Shown: piece after piece, positions 8,569-17,679 of the stretch
Layout of the letters: the number at the start of each line of letters is the position of its first letter
Position numbering within the stretch: position 1 is the stretch's first letter
Origin: Fibrobacter succinogenes
GTDB lineage: Bacteria > Fibrobacterota > Fibrobacteria > Fibrobacterales > Fibrobacteraceae
Reading direction: 5' to 3'
Assembly: GCA_902794535.1 (NCBI GenBank)
Contig: CADBHQ010000034.1
Location: forward strand, 1 to 54,008
DNA: 54,008 bases
Notes under the pieces: model-generated
Database searches by the model: none
What the model was told of the DNA's origin: nothing
The model's input: the letters and a program-made list of their open reading frames with translations, nothing else
Position numbers and translations under genes: made by a program

Positions 8569-9927
8569 ATGAAATCTTTAAATGGATTTCTCATAGGTGC
8601 GATTTTAGCACCTTTTTTCTTTTCGGCATGCTCCGAAACAGATGAGAAAGTTGTTAAGAGCTATTCAGATTATGAGCTGAATGGTGTTGTCATCAAGGAT
8701 GGCTATTATAAGGATGCGCGAAATAATCACGAATACCGGATTATGAAAATTAAGAAGGAAAGTTCGAATTATTACTCATATTATTCTTCTTATGATTTGC
8801 AAGGTTATTATTTGTGGTTTGCCGAAAACTTGGACTACGTGGATTCTACGTTAGAAGATGATTCTTGGTGCTATGAAGACAATAAGGACAACTGTAAAAA
8901 ATACGGTCGACTTTATAATTGGAAGGCTGCTAGGGAGGCTTGTCCTGAGGGTTGGCAACTGCCGACTCATGATATGTGGCAGGAACTTTATAATGTCGTT
9001 GGCGACAGAATAGAACCTGTGGGCACAAAGCTGAAATCGGTTGACCAGTGGCAGAATGCCGAAGGTGTTTTGCAGGGTACAAATCGCCAGGGCTTTTATG
9101 GCCTTCCGGCAGGTCGAAAAAATGTAGAGGGCGGCTGGCTCCCGGTGGGTAAGTTTGCTTATTTCTGGTCAAGTACCGAAATTTCTACGGATAAAGATCT
9201 TGCTTATGGTTGGCAGCTGACTTATGAAACAGATGTCTTTAACTATGGAAAATACTACAAAGATCACGGAATGTCGGTGCGTTGCGTGAAATTTATGGAG
9301 GATAGCGATCTTCATGTTGAAGGTGATTTTGATTCCACCTATCTTGAGGAAATACCTTTCCACTTTGGTGAATTGAAGTATCAGGGCCAAACATATAAGA
9401 CCATTGAACTATGGGGTAAAACCTATATGGCCGAAAATATGAATTATGAGACAGGAAACAGCTGGTGCTACAATAATAGCGCAGATTCCTGTAAAAAATA
9501 TGGCCGCTTGTATGACAAGGAAACCGCTGCGAAGGTTTGCCCTGAAGGTTGGCGACTGATGAAAAATGGAATTCTTGATGATGAAGATGATTACCCGGAA
9601 GCTTTCGCAGAAGTGGTAAAGTCTATGGGGTCGTCTCGTGCGCTGTTGGGCTATACCGCCGAAGAAACGAAATCCACAGAAGGATGGGCTAAGCAACCCG
9701 GAAATAATCTGTCGGGATTCAACTTGAAACCTTCTGGTGGATACGACATTGGCAGTGAATCTTTCTTTGATATTGGCTATACGGCTTATCTGTGGCTTGA
9801 TATGTCGAAAGAATCTCAAGAAACTGGTGATACAGTTGCCGTTGGCTTGCGTTATTCCGAATCATCCTTCTCTGTTGTGGATAACGGTAAGAATTATGCA
9901 TACGCCGTGCGCTGCATGAAAGAATAA
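8569..9927 (+). CDS. lipoprotein with two FISUMP domains
   Basis: The 452-aa protein has a lipoprotein signal ending in FFSAC. Two copies of the Fibrobacter major paralogous domain (FISUMP, TIGR02145) follow: the first has WFAENLDY, SWCYEDNKDNCKKYGRLYNWKAA, CPEGWQLPT, FYGLPAGRK and MSVRCVKF; the second has YMAENMNYETGNSWCY, CKKYGRLYDKETA, CPEGWRL, FNLKPSGGYD and YAVRCMKE. These domains are thought to be carbohydrate- or surface-associated; no enzymatic role is established. The second copy is more divergent in its middle part (residues about 330-400). The gene ends at a strong terminator. Confidence 0.9.
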   Translation: MKSLNGFLIGAILAPFFFSACSETDEKVVKSYSDYELNGVVIKDGYYKDARNNHEYRIMKIKKESSNYYSYYSSYDLQGYYLWFAENLDYVDSTLEDDSWCYEDNKDNCKKYGRLYNWKAAREACPEGWQLPTHDMWQELYNVVGDRIEPVGTKLKSVDQWQNAEGVLQGTNRQGFYGLPAGRKNVEGGWLPVGKFAYFWSSTEISTDKDLAYGWQLTYETDVFNYGKYYKDHGMSVRCVKFMEDSDLHVEGDFDSTYLEEIPFHFGELKYQGQTYKTIELWGKTYMAENMNYETGNSWCYNNSADSCKKYGRLYDKETAAKVCPEGWRLMKNGILDDEDDYPEAFAEVVKSMGSSRALLGYTAEETKSTEGWAKQPGNNLSGFNLKPSGGYDIGSESFFDIGYTAYLWLDMSKESQETGDTVAVGLRYSESSFSVVDNGKNYAYAVRCMKE

Positions 9928-9950
9928 CCTAAAACCTTTCACAAAACAAA

Positions 9951-9978
9951 AACAGGTCCGCCAAGCGAACCTGTTTCT
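9951..9978. terminator. bidirectional intrinsic terminator
   Basis: AACAGGTCCGC and GCGAACCTGTT form a stem with a CAA loop, followed by TCTGTTTTG on the plus strand and TTTTGTTTTG on the minus strand. It separates the FISUMP gene from the convergent nuo operon. Confidence 0.75.
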
Positions 9979-9993
9979 GTTTTGAAAGCTATT

Positions 9994-10298
9994 GTCACAT
10001 TTTAATGAATGTAATGAGTCGGGCGGTCTTACCGTGAGCAACAAACGCCTCGTATTAACGAGGCGTGGTTGACGCCTACGGCGTCCGCGGCTTCACTCGG
10101 TCATGAAATTATGCAAGCATAATTTCGCGACTCTCGTTTTGCACGCTTTTGCGAGAGCGAGACGAAGTCACATTTTAATGAATGTAATGAGTCGGGCGGT
10201 CTTACCGTGAGCAACAAACGCCTCGTATTAACGAGGCGTGGTTGCGAGAGCGAGGCGAAGTCACATTTTAATGAATGTGATAGAGCCGAGCGGTCTTA
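9994..10298. repeat. modular hairpin repeats behind nuoN
   Basis: This gene-free stretch consists of repeats. Two 78-base copies (9994-10071 and 10167-10244) are identical; each holds GTCACATTTTAATGAATG, the linker CTTACCGTGAGCAACAAA and the hairpin ACGCCTCG / CGAGGCGT. Between them are two more hairpins (GACGCC TAC GGCGTC at 10071-10082; GAAATTATGC AA GCATAATTTC at 10104-10125). A third partial copy (10244-10298) runs into the nuoN stop codon. Read on the minus strand each hairpin is followed by a T-rich TTTGTTGCTC, so they may act as terminators. The same linkers occur at 39.4 kb. Confidence 0.8.
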
Positions 10299-11732
10299 AA
10301 AAGTAAAGCCTGCAAAAATATTATCACTTAAGAATGGTAACGCGCCCAACACAATCACGGCGACTGTCAAGAGCCCAATCACACCGCGCTGACGCTTGGT
10401 CATGCGGAGCGGATTCAGGTGGTCGTCAGTCTCGTCAATCCAAGCGCTCTTGATCAGCTGCAAGTAGTAATACAGTGCGAGCACGTTGTTGAGGACTGCA
10501 AACGCCACGATGCCGTAATGTCCGGTAGAAGCTCCGCTGAAGAACAGGTGGAACTTACCGAAGAAACCTGCAAGCGGCGGGATACCAGCCAAGCTGAACA
10601 TGGCAACGGCAAGAGCGATTGCAAGCATCGGCTTTTGCTTGGAAAGCCCGCGCAGAGAATTGAACGTTTCTTCGCGGTGATGCCCGATAATGCCGAAGAT
10701 AAAGAAGGCGAGGTAGTTCGAAACCGCATACACGAACAAGTAGTAAATGATAGCGGTCTTTGCGGTTGCCGCCGGGCCAAGGAGTGCTACCATGATGTAG
10801 CCTGCCTGAGCAATCGAGCTGTAAGCCATAAAGCGGCGGAGTCTGAACTGCTTTAAAGCGCCCAGGTTACCGACAAAGAGCGTGGTGCCTGCAAGCAATG
10901 CAATGAACGGGGCGACCTGTTCATGAATCGGAGCGAGCGGGCCGTAAACGAGAACTACGAGGAATGCGATAGCGGTTGCCTTCGAGGTCACCGAGAGAAT
11001 GGCGGTTACCGGAGTCGGAGCGCCTTCGTAAACATCGGGTGCCCAAGTGTAGAACGGAAACAGCGTGAGCTTAAAGCCAATGCCTGCGAACAGGAACAGC
11101 ACTGCAATCCACAGCAGGGGAGAGGTGCCTGCGGCAACGGCTTGCTGAATCGCTTCAAAGTGAATGGATCCGGCAAAACCATAAAGGTAGCTGAATCCGA
11201 ACAGTTCGAAGGCGGTCGCGACAGAGCCCATCAGAATGTACTTGGTCGCGGCTTCAGAACCGTATTGGTCGCGCTTGTTCCAGGCGGCAAGAGCGTACAT
11301 CGGAATGGTTGCGATTTCGAGGCCCAAGAAGAACGTGAGCATGTCGCAGGCCGAAACCACAGTGAATCCGCCGAAGGTGGCGAATGCGACGGTACCGATG
11401 AATTCTGCAATCTGGTGCATGGCGGGTTTGCCGTCACCGCTGTGGTCAAAGTAGTCTTTGGCAAGCCAGATACCAAGAATGGCCGAAACCATCAATACTT
11501 CGCGCATTAAAACGCCAAAGTCATCAATGTGCCAGTTGGTAATGAAGAACCTGCCGGCGCCGCTAGCAAGCGGAATTAGATTCAGCAGAATGAAAATCAG
11601 AATGAATCCGATGTTTCCGATTCTCCAAGGAGCCTTGGAACGGTCTGTACAGAATAGCCTGCTTCCAATCACGATAAACGGGAAGAGCAGAAGCAGTAAA
11701 TCGGGAATGACAAAATTGGGAATGCTGAACAT
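10296..11732 (-). CDS. nuoN: NADH-quinone oxidoreductase subunit N
   Basis: NuoN is one of the three antiporter-like proton-pumping membrane subunits of respiratory complex I. The 478-aa sequence is hydrophobic throughout with about 14 membrane segments. Typical stretches are TFFLGLEIATIPMYALAAW with the conserved Glu, GFKLTLFPFYTWAPDVYEGAPTPVTAILSV, and FRLRRFMAYSSIAQAGYIMVAL. The start codon overlaps the nuoM stop (TAATG), indicating coupled translation. It is the last gene of the operon, and its stop codon lies in the repeat cluster that follows. Confidence 0.95.
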   Translation of the reverse strand: MFSIPNFVIPDLLLLLFPFIVIGSRLFCTDRSKAPWRIGNIGFILIFILLNLIPLASGAGRFFITNWHIDDFGVLMREVLMVSAILGIWLAKDYFDHSGDGKPAMHQIAEFIGTVAFATFGGFTVVSACDMLTFFLGLEIATIPMYALAAWNKRDQYGSEAATKYILMGSVATAFELFGFSYLYGFAGSIHFEAIQQAVAAGTSPLLWIAVLFLFAGIGFKLTLFPFYTWAPDVYEGAPTPVTAILSVTSKATAIAFLVVLVYGPLAPIHEQVAPFIALLAGTTLFVGNLGALKQFRLRRFMAYSSIAQAGYIMVALLGPAATAKTAIIYYLFVYAVSNYLAFFIFGIIGHHREETFNSLRGLSKQKPMLAIALAVAMFSLAGIPPLAGFFGKFHLFFSGASTGHYGIVAFAVLNNVLALYYYLQLIKSAWIDETDDHLNPLRMTKRQRGVIGLLTVAVIVLGALPFLSDNIFAGFTF

Positions 11733-13237
11733 TATAAACCTATCTTGCTAAAGATGGGGGCAATGCTTTGGTCAAGCATGTCTGCAATCCATCCGGGGAA
11801 AACGCCAATCAAAAGTAAACATGCTACAAGGACAACTACCACGAGTTTTTCGCGGAAACAAGCGTCGGTAAGAGTGGCGTACTTGGCGGGCATATTGCCG
11901 TGCAACATGCGGTTTGCCGTCTGCAGAATGTAAACGGCGGTCGTCGTAATAGACAGGATTGCAAGTACGGTTACGATACGGGTAATCGTAGAATCTTGCT
12001 GGAAAGCTCCGATAAAGATATTGCTTTCGGCAATGAATCCGCTAAAGCCTGGCAGGCCAAGGCCTGCAAAGCCTGCAATCACAAATCCAACGCCGAGGAA
12101 CGGAAGCTTGCGCATAATGCCGCCCATTTCGGTAATGTCGCGGGTATGCGTGCGTTCATAAATCATACCGATAGTTGCGAAGAAAAGTCCCGTCAAGAAT
12201 CCGTGAGAAATCATTTGGAGGCTAGCTCCGCGAAGACCCACCGGAGTCATTGCCGCAAGACCGAGGAATATCAGGCCCAAGTGGCTAATGGAACTGTAAG
12301 CTGTAATGTACTTGAGGTCTTTGTGGCGAAGCGCAATGAAGGGGCCAAGCACCACGTTAAAGATCAAGAGGGCTACTACATACGGGAGCCAAATCTTGGC
12401 AGCTTCCGGCATCAGGAACATGGCAACGCGCAAGCATCCGTAAGCGCCCATCTTCATCATGACGCCGGCGGCAAGCATCGATACCGCAGTCGGAGCGGCC
12501 GAGTGACCATCCGGGCTCCAGAAGTGGAACGGGAACAGGGAACTTGAAACGGCAAATCCCATGAACATGAGCGGGAATGCCCACGTCTGGTAATCCATCG
12601 GGAGCGTAATCTTGGAAAGTTCTACGATGCTCCAGCTGTTGATTCCGCTTTCGAAATAGAGACCGAAAAGCGTTGCCAAAATCATCGAAGAACCGAAGGC
12701 AAGCGTCAACGTCAGCTTTTTACCGCCGTAGTCCTTGCGGCCAGAACCGTAGCCTGCAATCATCAAGTACATGCAGAGTGCTTCCATTTCGTAGAACACG
12801 AAGAACAGCACCAGGTCCATGCTCATGAACACGCCGTAAACGCTTGTGGCAAGCAACTGGATGAGTGCAAAGAATACCTTTTGATTGCCCTTGATATTCC
12901 AGCTTACCAAAATGCCTGCCCAAACGATGACTGCCGTGAGGAACAAGAGGAACATGTTCAGGCCGTCGGCGCCAACAGAATAGTGGGCGTTGAGCGTGTG
13001 GATCCAAGGAATGTCCATGTAGTAATGCAACAGGAGCGGGGCAGAATCTGCACTTGCCGAATCCACGCCGAGCGTGTAGAGTCGGTAAGTCAGGTAGCCG
13101 ACGAGTAGCATGACTAGGGTTCCCGAGAATGCATGGATTGTCTTGAGGAGCGATTCTTTTTTTGACGGAATCGGAGCGCAGACAAGCACTGTAAACAGCG
13201 GGATGATCCAGATTAAGTTAAAAAGCAATGAATCCAT
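11732..13237 (-). CDS. nuoM: NADH-quinone oxidoreductase subunit M
   Basis: NuoM is the second antiporter-like proton-translocating subunit of complex I. The 501-aa product has the expected elements: VFYEMEALCMYLMIAGYG with the conserved Glu of helix 5, FPFHFWSPDGHSAAPTAVSML in the core, and LKYITAYSSISHLGLIFLGL. I place the start at the ATG at 13237, which has TAAGG seven bases upstream; a TTG two codons earlier is possible but less likely. It lies 14 bases after nuoL and overlaps nuoN by the TAATG arrangement. Confidence 0.94.
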   Translation of the reverse strand: MDSLLFNLIWIIPLFTVLVCAPIPSKKESLLKTIHAFSGTLVMLLVGYLTYRLYTLGVDSASADSAPLLLHYYMDIPWIHTLNAHYSVGADGLNMFLLFLTAVIVWAGILVSWNIKGNQKVFFALIQLLATSVYGVFMSMDLVLFFVFYEMEALCMYLMIAGYGSGRKDYGGKKLTLTLAFGSSMILATLFGLYFESGINSWSIVELSKITLPMDYQTWAFPLMFMGFAVSSSLFPFHFWSPDGHSAAPTAVSMLAAGVMMKMGAYGCLRVAMFLMPEAAKIWLPYVVALLIFNVVLGPFIALRHKDLKYITAYSSISHLGLIFLGLAAMTPVGLRGASLQMISHGFLTGLFFATIGMIYERTHTRDITEMGGIMRKLPFLGVGFVIAGFAGLGLPGFSGFIAESNIFIGAFQQDSTITRIVTVLAILSITTTAVYILQTANRMLHGNMPAKYATLTDACFREKLVVVVLVACLLLIGVFPGWIADMLDQSIAPIFSKIGL

Positions 13238-13251
13238 ATTCAAACCTTACC

Positions 13252-15207
13252 TTACAGCGGGAGCTGCCCCAAAAAACGCCACAGAATAACGCCGACAATC
13301 AGGGTGCCCAGGTAGAAACTCAAATTGCCACCCTGCGCGTAACGCACGAGGTCGCCCAGCTTGTGGATAAACCAGACGCAGAACGCGAGGATGCCTTCGA
13401 TAATGTAGTCTTGAATAAAGCGTGCCACGCGAGCGATACCGCCAATCACGAACTGGCGAACCACGGCGTAGTACATTTCGTCGAAGTAGAACTTGTGGTA
13501 AACGACTTTGTAAATCGAACTGCGGTTGGTGGCGTCGAGGGCGCGTTCGATTTTTGCCTTCGGGCTTGCATAGAAGAACCAGGCAATCAACAGCGCGATG
13601 GCAGCGACAGCTACGGCCACATACGGAATCCATTCGGCGTGGGGAAGCATCACGAGCTGCGGCACGCGAAGCCTACCCGGCACAAAGTACTGTTCGAAGA
13701 GACCCTTGCCCAAGAGACCGCTCAGCAGGGCGGGCACGGCAAGAATCACAATCGGGAGCGTCATGAAGAAGTCTTCGTGCACATGGCCTTCGGCAACAGA
13801 CTTGCAGCGCGGAGTGCCATGGAAGGCGAGGAAGAACAGACGGAACATGTAGAAGGTGGTAAGGCCGCTCGTGAGAATGGCTAAACCGAATACCACGTAA
13901 TGATGGCCCTGGAAGGCGGCCAAGATGATTTCGTCCTTCGAGAAGAATCCGGAGAACGGCGGAATGCCTGCAATAGCGAGTACGCAAATGAGGCTGCTCC
14001 AATAGGTCAGCGGCATTTTCTTGCGAAGTCCGCCCATGGCGTCCAAATCGTTCGTATGCACTTGGTGAATCAAGCTACCTGCAATCAAGAACAAGGCGCA
14101 CTTGAAGAATGCATGCGTAAAGATGTGGAAGGTAGAAGCGGTCCAGCCAGTGGTAATGACGGCATCGCCGATTTTGCAAGCGCCAAGCGCAAACATCATG
14201 TAGCCGAGCTGCGAAAGCGTGGAGTAGGCGAGAATGCGCTTGATGTCTTTCTGCGTGCAGGCGATAACCGCGGCAAAAATCATCGTGAAGGCGCCCACCC
14301 ACATAATCAGCGTGAGCGAATTGCCACAGACAGCGAAGAACGGGAAGAGTCTTGCAACCAGGTAAACACCTGCGACCACCATGGTGGCGCTGTGAATGAT
14401 TGAAGACACCGGAGTCGGACCTTCCATGGCGTTCGGAAGCCAGATATGCATCGGGAACATGGCCGACTTGCCCCAGCCACCTGTGAAAATCAAGATGGAG
14501 CCAAGAATGAGGGCGTCTGCCTTGCTCACGACAGTGAGGCCGAGGTCAATCGTTTGATTGGTGAAAGAGCTGAGTGTCAGACCGTTGAGGGCAAAGAAGT
14601 CGAAACTCTGCACCACATAGCTCACGATCACAATGCCGAGCAAGAAGAAGCTGTCGGCAAAGCGGGTGAGAATGAAGGCCTGCTTAGATGCGCTCACGGC
14701 CGAGGGCTTGTGATACCAGAAACCGATCAGCAAGTAGCTAGATACACCCACGAGTTCCCAGAAAATGAACATCTGGAAAAGGTTGGTGGCGGCAACGAGG
14801 CCGAGCATGCTAAAGCTGAACAGCGAAAGAATCGAGAAGAATCGGCCGGCACTGCGGTCGCCCTTCATGTAGCCAATGCTGTAGATATTCACGAGGAACG
14901 AAATCACCGTGACCACAACGAGCATCATGACCGAAAGCGGGTCGATTAAAAGTCCGATGTTTGCGGCAAAGTGTTCAGCAAACTTAAGGAACGGAAAATC
15001 GAACAGGACCGCTTTTTGCGGGGCAAAAGTCGAACTGAAGTAGTGGACTGCCACAATCAGGGCGGCGCACATGGCAATACCGTTACCGATAACGGCAAAA
15101 GCGGCGGCAGCCTTGTCTGATTTGCGACCCAGGAAAAGTCCGTTAATCGCAAACACCAAAAGCGGCATCAAGAAGATTAAATAGCTGATGGAAACGTCGT
15201 TAATCAT
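13252..15207 (-). CDS. nuoL: NADH-quinone oxidoreductase subunit L
   Basis: NuoL is the distal proton-pumping subunit with the long lateral helix. The 651-aa length fits the family. Signatures include FIFWELVGVSSYLLIGFWYHKPSA, GGWGKSAMFPMHIWLPNAMEGPTPVSSIIHSATMV, IKRILAYSTLSQLGYMMFALG and the C-terminal region with YKVVYHKFYFDEMYYAVV. The start overlaps the end of nuoK by 8 bases and has GGAGG-like sequence nearby, so translation is coupled. Confidence 0.95.
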   Translation of the reverse strand: MINDVSISYLIFLMPLLVFAINGLFLGRKSDKAAAAFAVIGNGIAMCAALIVAVHYFSSTFAPQKAVLFDFPFLKFAEHFAANIGLLIDPLSVMMLVVVTVISFLVNIYSIGYMKGDRSAGRFFSILSLFSFSMLGLVAATNLFQMFIFWELVGVSSYLLIGFWYHKPSAVSASKQAFILTRFADSFFLLGIVIVSYVVQSFDFFALNGLTLSSFTNQTIDLGLTVVSKADALILGSILIFTGGWGKSAMFPMHIWLPNAMEGPTPVSSIIHSATMVVAGVYLVARLFPFFAVCGNSLTLIMWVGAFTMIFAAVIACTQKDIKRILAYSTLSQLGYMMFALGACKIGDAVITTGWTASTFHIFTHAFFKCALFLIAGSLIHQVHTNDLDAMGGLRKKMPLTYWSSLICVLAIAGIPPFSGFFSKDEIILAAFQGHHYVVFGLAILTSGLTTFYMFRLFFLAFHGTPRCKSVAEGHVHEDFFMTLPIVILAVPALLSGLLGKGLFEQYFVPGRLRVPQLVMLPHAEWIPYVAVAVAAIALLIAWFFYASPKAKIERALDATNRSSIYKVVYHKFYFDEMYYAVVRQFVIGGIARVARFIQDYIIEGILAFCVWFIHKLGDLVRYAQGGNLSFYLGTLIVGVILWRFLGQLPL

Positions 15208-15505
15208 GGAGGTCCCTCAACTGTTCTACGTCCAAGCTCTTATAGCGGCGGTACATCGACACGATAATGGCAAGGGCAATTGCCATTTCGCAGGCGGTCA
15301 CGGCAATCACGAAGATGCTGAACAGGGCGCCTGCGGTCGAGTCCTTTGCGCTAAAGTAGGCAAACGAAATAAAGTTAATGTTCGCTGCATTCAGCATGAG
15401 TTCAATCGAAATCAGCATGCCAATCAAGTGACGGCGGCGCATTAAGCCCCAAACGCCAATGCCAAACAGCAAGAATGCAAGAATAAGGCAATTCATTAAA
15501 GTCAT
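15200..15505 (-). CDS. nuoK: NADH-quinone oxidoreductase subunit K
   Basis: NuoK is a small three-helix membrane subunit. The 101-aa product starts at the ATG inside the ATGA overlap with the nuoJ stop; a longer reading to 15547 lies within nuoJ and is not supported. Core features are GMLISIELMLNAANINFISFA, which carries the conserved Glu of helix 2, and VIAVTACEMAIALAIIVSMYRR with the second conserved Glu. Length and position between J and L match the usual nuo order. Confidence 0.95.
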   Translation of the reverse strand: MTLMNCLILAFLLFGIGVWGLMRRRHLIGMLISIELMLNAANINFISFAYFSAKDSTAGALFSIFVIAVTACEMAIALAIIVSMYRRYKSLDVEQLRDLHD

Positions 15506-16080
15506 TCTTCGTCCTCCTTGCCTTTGCGGGCAATCGTGATGGCACAAATCAGAGTCATCAAGAGAAGGATACTCACGACTTCGAACGGAATCACGAATCC
15601 GTCTTCGCCGTAGCCGAGCAATCTAAAGGCGAAAGCCTTGAGCGAGGCGTAGCCTTCGGGGGCAGCGACTGCTCCGCTCGAAAGTCCTTCGATGGGCAAC
15701 AGGCACTTGACCATCACGAGTACAAAGATAATCGATAGTGCGAATGCAGCAAAGATTCTCGGAATTTTGACCGAGAAGGCATCTTCGCCGAGGCGGCTTG
15801 TCAAGAGAATCGTGAATACCACGAAAATCACGACGCCGCCCACATAAACCATCACCTGGGCGAGTGCGGTAAATTCCGCATGCAAAAGCAGGTAAAGAAT
15901 CGCGGTTGCGACGAAGCTGAAAATCAGGAATACGGCGCTCTGCAGAATGTTCTTGACTGCAACCGTACAAACAGCCGTTACAAGGATAATGAAGGCGACC
16001 GCGTAGAACGCGAGGTCCATACCCCCGAGCGGGAAAGCGATATTCTGTGGGATAAGCCCAGCCAACAGATTCTGGATCAT
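15502..16080 (-). CDS. nuoJ: NADH-quinone oxidoreductase subunit J
   Basis: NuoJ is a five-helix membrane subunit of complex I. The 192-aa sequence contains the family stretch VKNILQSAVFLIFSFVATAILYLLLHAEFTALAQVMVYVGGVVIFVVF, with the Tyr/Gly pi-bulge region YVGG. It has a larger than usual loop before the last helix (about residues 130-160). Start and stop both overlap their neighbours (TAATG with nuoI, ATGA with nuoK). Confidence 0.94.
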   Translation of the reverse strand: MIQNLLAGLIPQNIAFPLGGMDLAFYAVAFIILVTAVCTVAVKNILQSAVFLIFSFVATAILYLLLHAEFTALAQVMVYVGGVVIFVVFTILLTSRLGEDAFSVKIPRIFAAFALSIIFVLVMVKCLLPIEGLSSGAVAAPEGYASLKAFAFRLLGYGEDGFVIPFEVVSILLLMTLICAITIARKGKEDEE

Positions 16081-16553
16081 TAGCCTTGGCCCTCCTTCTT
16101 GTTGAGAATCATTTCAAGCGAGTTCGGGTCGGTGGTGGCGACTTCGAACGCCTGGCTCATGCGAATAGCGCCAAACGGGCAGGCTTCTACGCAAAGCCCG
16201 CACTGGGTGCAACTCGCAAAGTGGTAAACGTAGCGACCGAGCACTTTCTTGCCTGCAATATTCTTGGTCGAAAGCACGTTAATCGATGCATTCGGGCAAG
16301 CGCGTTCGCACATGCCGCAAGCGGTGCAGTGGTTGTTGCCTTCGGCGTCTTCGATCATTTCGAGGCGGCCGCGGTAACGTTCGTGCATTTTGAGCGTCTT
16401 CCTGTTTTCAGGATACTGCTCTGTCACAATGCGTCTGGGGTCAAAGAAATACTTGAGCGAAACGGACAGACCGCAAATTAGGCTCCAGGGGCCTGTAATG
16501 CAGCGCTTCAGGTAACGCTTGATGTATCGGCGTGTTGAAAGTTTTTCTTGCAT
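16080..16553 (-). CDS. nuoI: NADH-quinone oxidoreductase subunit I
   Basis: NuoI is the two-cluster ferredoxin-like subunit that carries electrons toward cluster N2. The 157-aa protein has two full 4Fe-4S motifs, CTACGMCERACP near residue 76 and CTQCGLCVEACP near residue 115. The N-terminal helix region (KRCITGPWSLICGLSVSLKYFF) would contact the membrane. It ends with a one-gene overlap into nuoJ and lies one base after nuoH. Confidence 0.95.
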   Translation of the reverse strand: MQEKLSTRRYIKRYLKRCITGPWSLICGLSVSLKYFFDPRRIVTEQYPENRKTLKMHERYRGRLEMIEDAEGNNHCTACGMCERACPNASINVLSTKNIAGKKVLGRYVYHFASCTQCGLCVEACPFGAIRMSQAFEVATTDPNSLEMILNKKEGQG

Positions 16554-16554
16554 A

Positions 16555-17676
16555 TTACCCTACAAAAATCATCCACACGGCGCCGGCGGCAAGGAGTACC
16601 AAGTTCACCGGCAAAAGGAATTTCCATTCAAAGTCCATGAGCTGGTCCACACGCGGGCGGACAAATGTCCAGCGCACCATCATGTAGCACCAAATCATAA
16701 AGTAAATCTTCGCAAAGAGCCACACGACTCCGGGCACCATCTGCAGAACGCCATCGATAGCGGCAACGCCAATGCAGGGCGCATGGAATCCACCCAAGAA
16801 GCAGGTGGCGGCAAGTGCCGAGTTCGTGACCAAGGCGATATATTCGGCCAGGTAGAACATGGCAAACGGGGTGCCGTTGTATTCCGTGTGGTAACCACCA
16901 GTCAGTTCCTGTTCTGCTTCGGCAATGTCGAAGGGGGCGCGGTTCATTTCGGCGGTACTAGAAATAAAGAAGAGTATAAAGGCGATAAAGCCGAGCACCG
17001 GAATCTTGAAGATAAACCAGTCAAGAACCGTGCCGTCTTGAGCCTGGGCAATGTCCATTAGGCTTGTAGAACCCGAAATCATCACGACGAACAAAAGAAT
17101 CATCGCAAAAGAGATTTCGTAGCTGATCATCTGGGCACCGCTACGGAGAGCACCGAGCAAGGAATACTTGTTGTTGCTGCTCCAGCCGCCAAGCAAAATT
17201 CCCAGCACGCCAAAGCCGTTTACCGCGATAATCATCGGAATGCCCATATCGATGTCGGCGACAATCAGGTTGTGGTCGAACGGAATCAGGGCTGCGATAA
17301 TGAACGGGGCAATCAGCACAATCAGCGGTGCTACATAGAACATCAGCTTGTCGGCGCCGCTCGGGGAATAGACTTCCTTGAAGAGCATCTTGATCACGTC
17401 GGCGATGGTCTGCAGAGTACCGTGCCAGCCGAGGCGCATGGGGCCCAAGCGGCATTGCACATGGGCGCAAACCTTGCGTTCCATGTAAATCAGAATCGGG
17501 GCAGAACCGATATTCACAGCGCAGACTGCGATAATGCAGAGGAGCGCGTTAATCAAGAAGGCGGCAATACTATCGAGCGTCTGGGACTGCAGCTGTTCGG
17601 GCAAGTAAGCCGAAAGCTTCGGAACCCATTCGCGAATAAAGTCGCCTACAGGATGTGTAATAGAAGGTACAAACAT
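16555..17676 (-). CDS. nuoH: NADH-quinone oxidoreductase subunit H
   Basis: NuoH links the quinone chamber to the membrane arm. The 373-aa product has the expected eight or more membrane helices and the signatures YMERKVCAHVQCRLGPMRLGWHG, FKEVYSP, GWSSNNKYSLLGALRSGAQMISYE and FFISSTAEMNRAPFDIAEAEQELTGGYHTEY, all at or near the quinone site. It lies three bases after nuoD. The order D-H reflects the absence of nuoEFG from their usual place between D and H. Confidence 0.95.
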   Translation of the reverse strand: MFVPSITHPVGDFIREWVPKLSAYLPEQLQSQTLDSIAAFLINALLCIIAVCAVNIGSAPILIYMERKVCAHVQCRLGPMRLGWHGTLQTIADVIKMLFKEVYSPSGADKLMFYVAPLIVLIAPFIIAALIPFDHNLIVADIDMGIPMIIAVNGFGVLGILLGGWSSNNKYSLLGALRSGAQMISYEISFAMILLFVVMISGSTSLMDIAQAQDGTVLDWFIFKIPVLGFIAFILFFISSTAEMNRAPFDIAEAEQELTGGYHTEYNGTPFAMFYLAEYIALVTNSALAATCFLGGFHAPCIGVAAIDGVLQMVPGVVWLFAKIYFMIWCYMMVRWTFVRPRVDQLMDFEWKFLLPVNLVLLAAGAVWMIFVG

Positions 17677-17679
17677 ATA

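Noticed and set aside
9994..10244. Direct repeats considered as a CRISPR array
   Set aside because: Only two identical copies, internally palindromic, next to degenerate copies, with no regular spacers and no cas genes.
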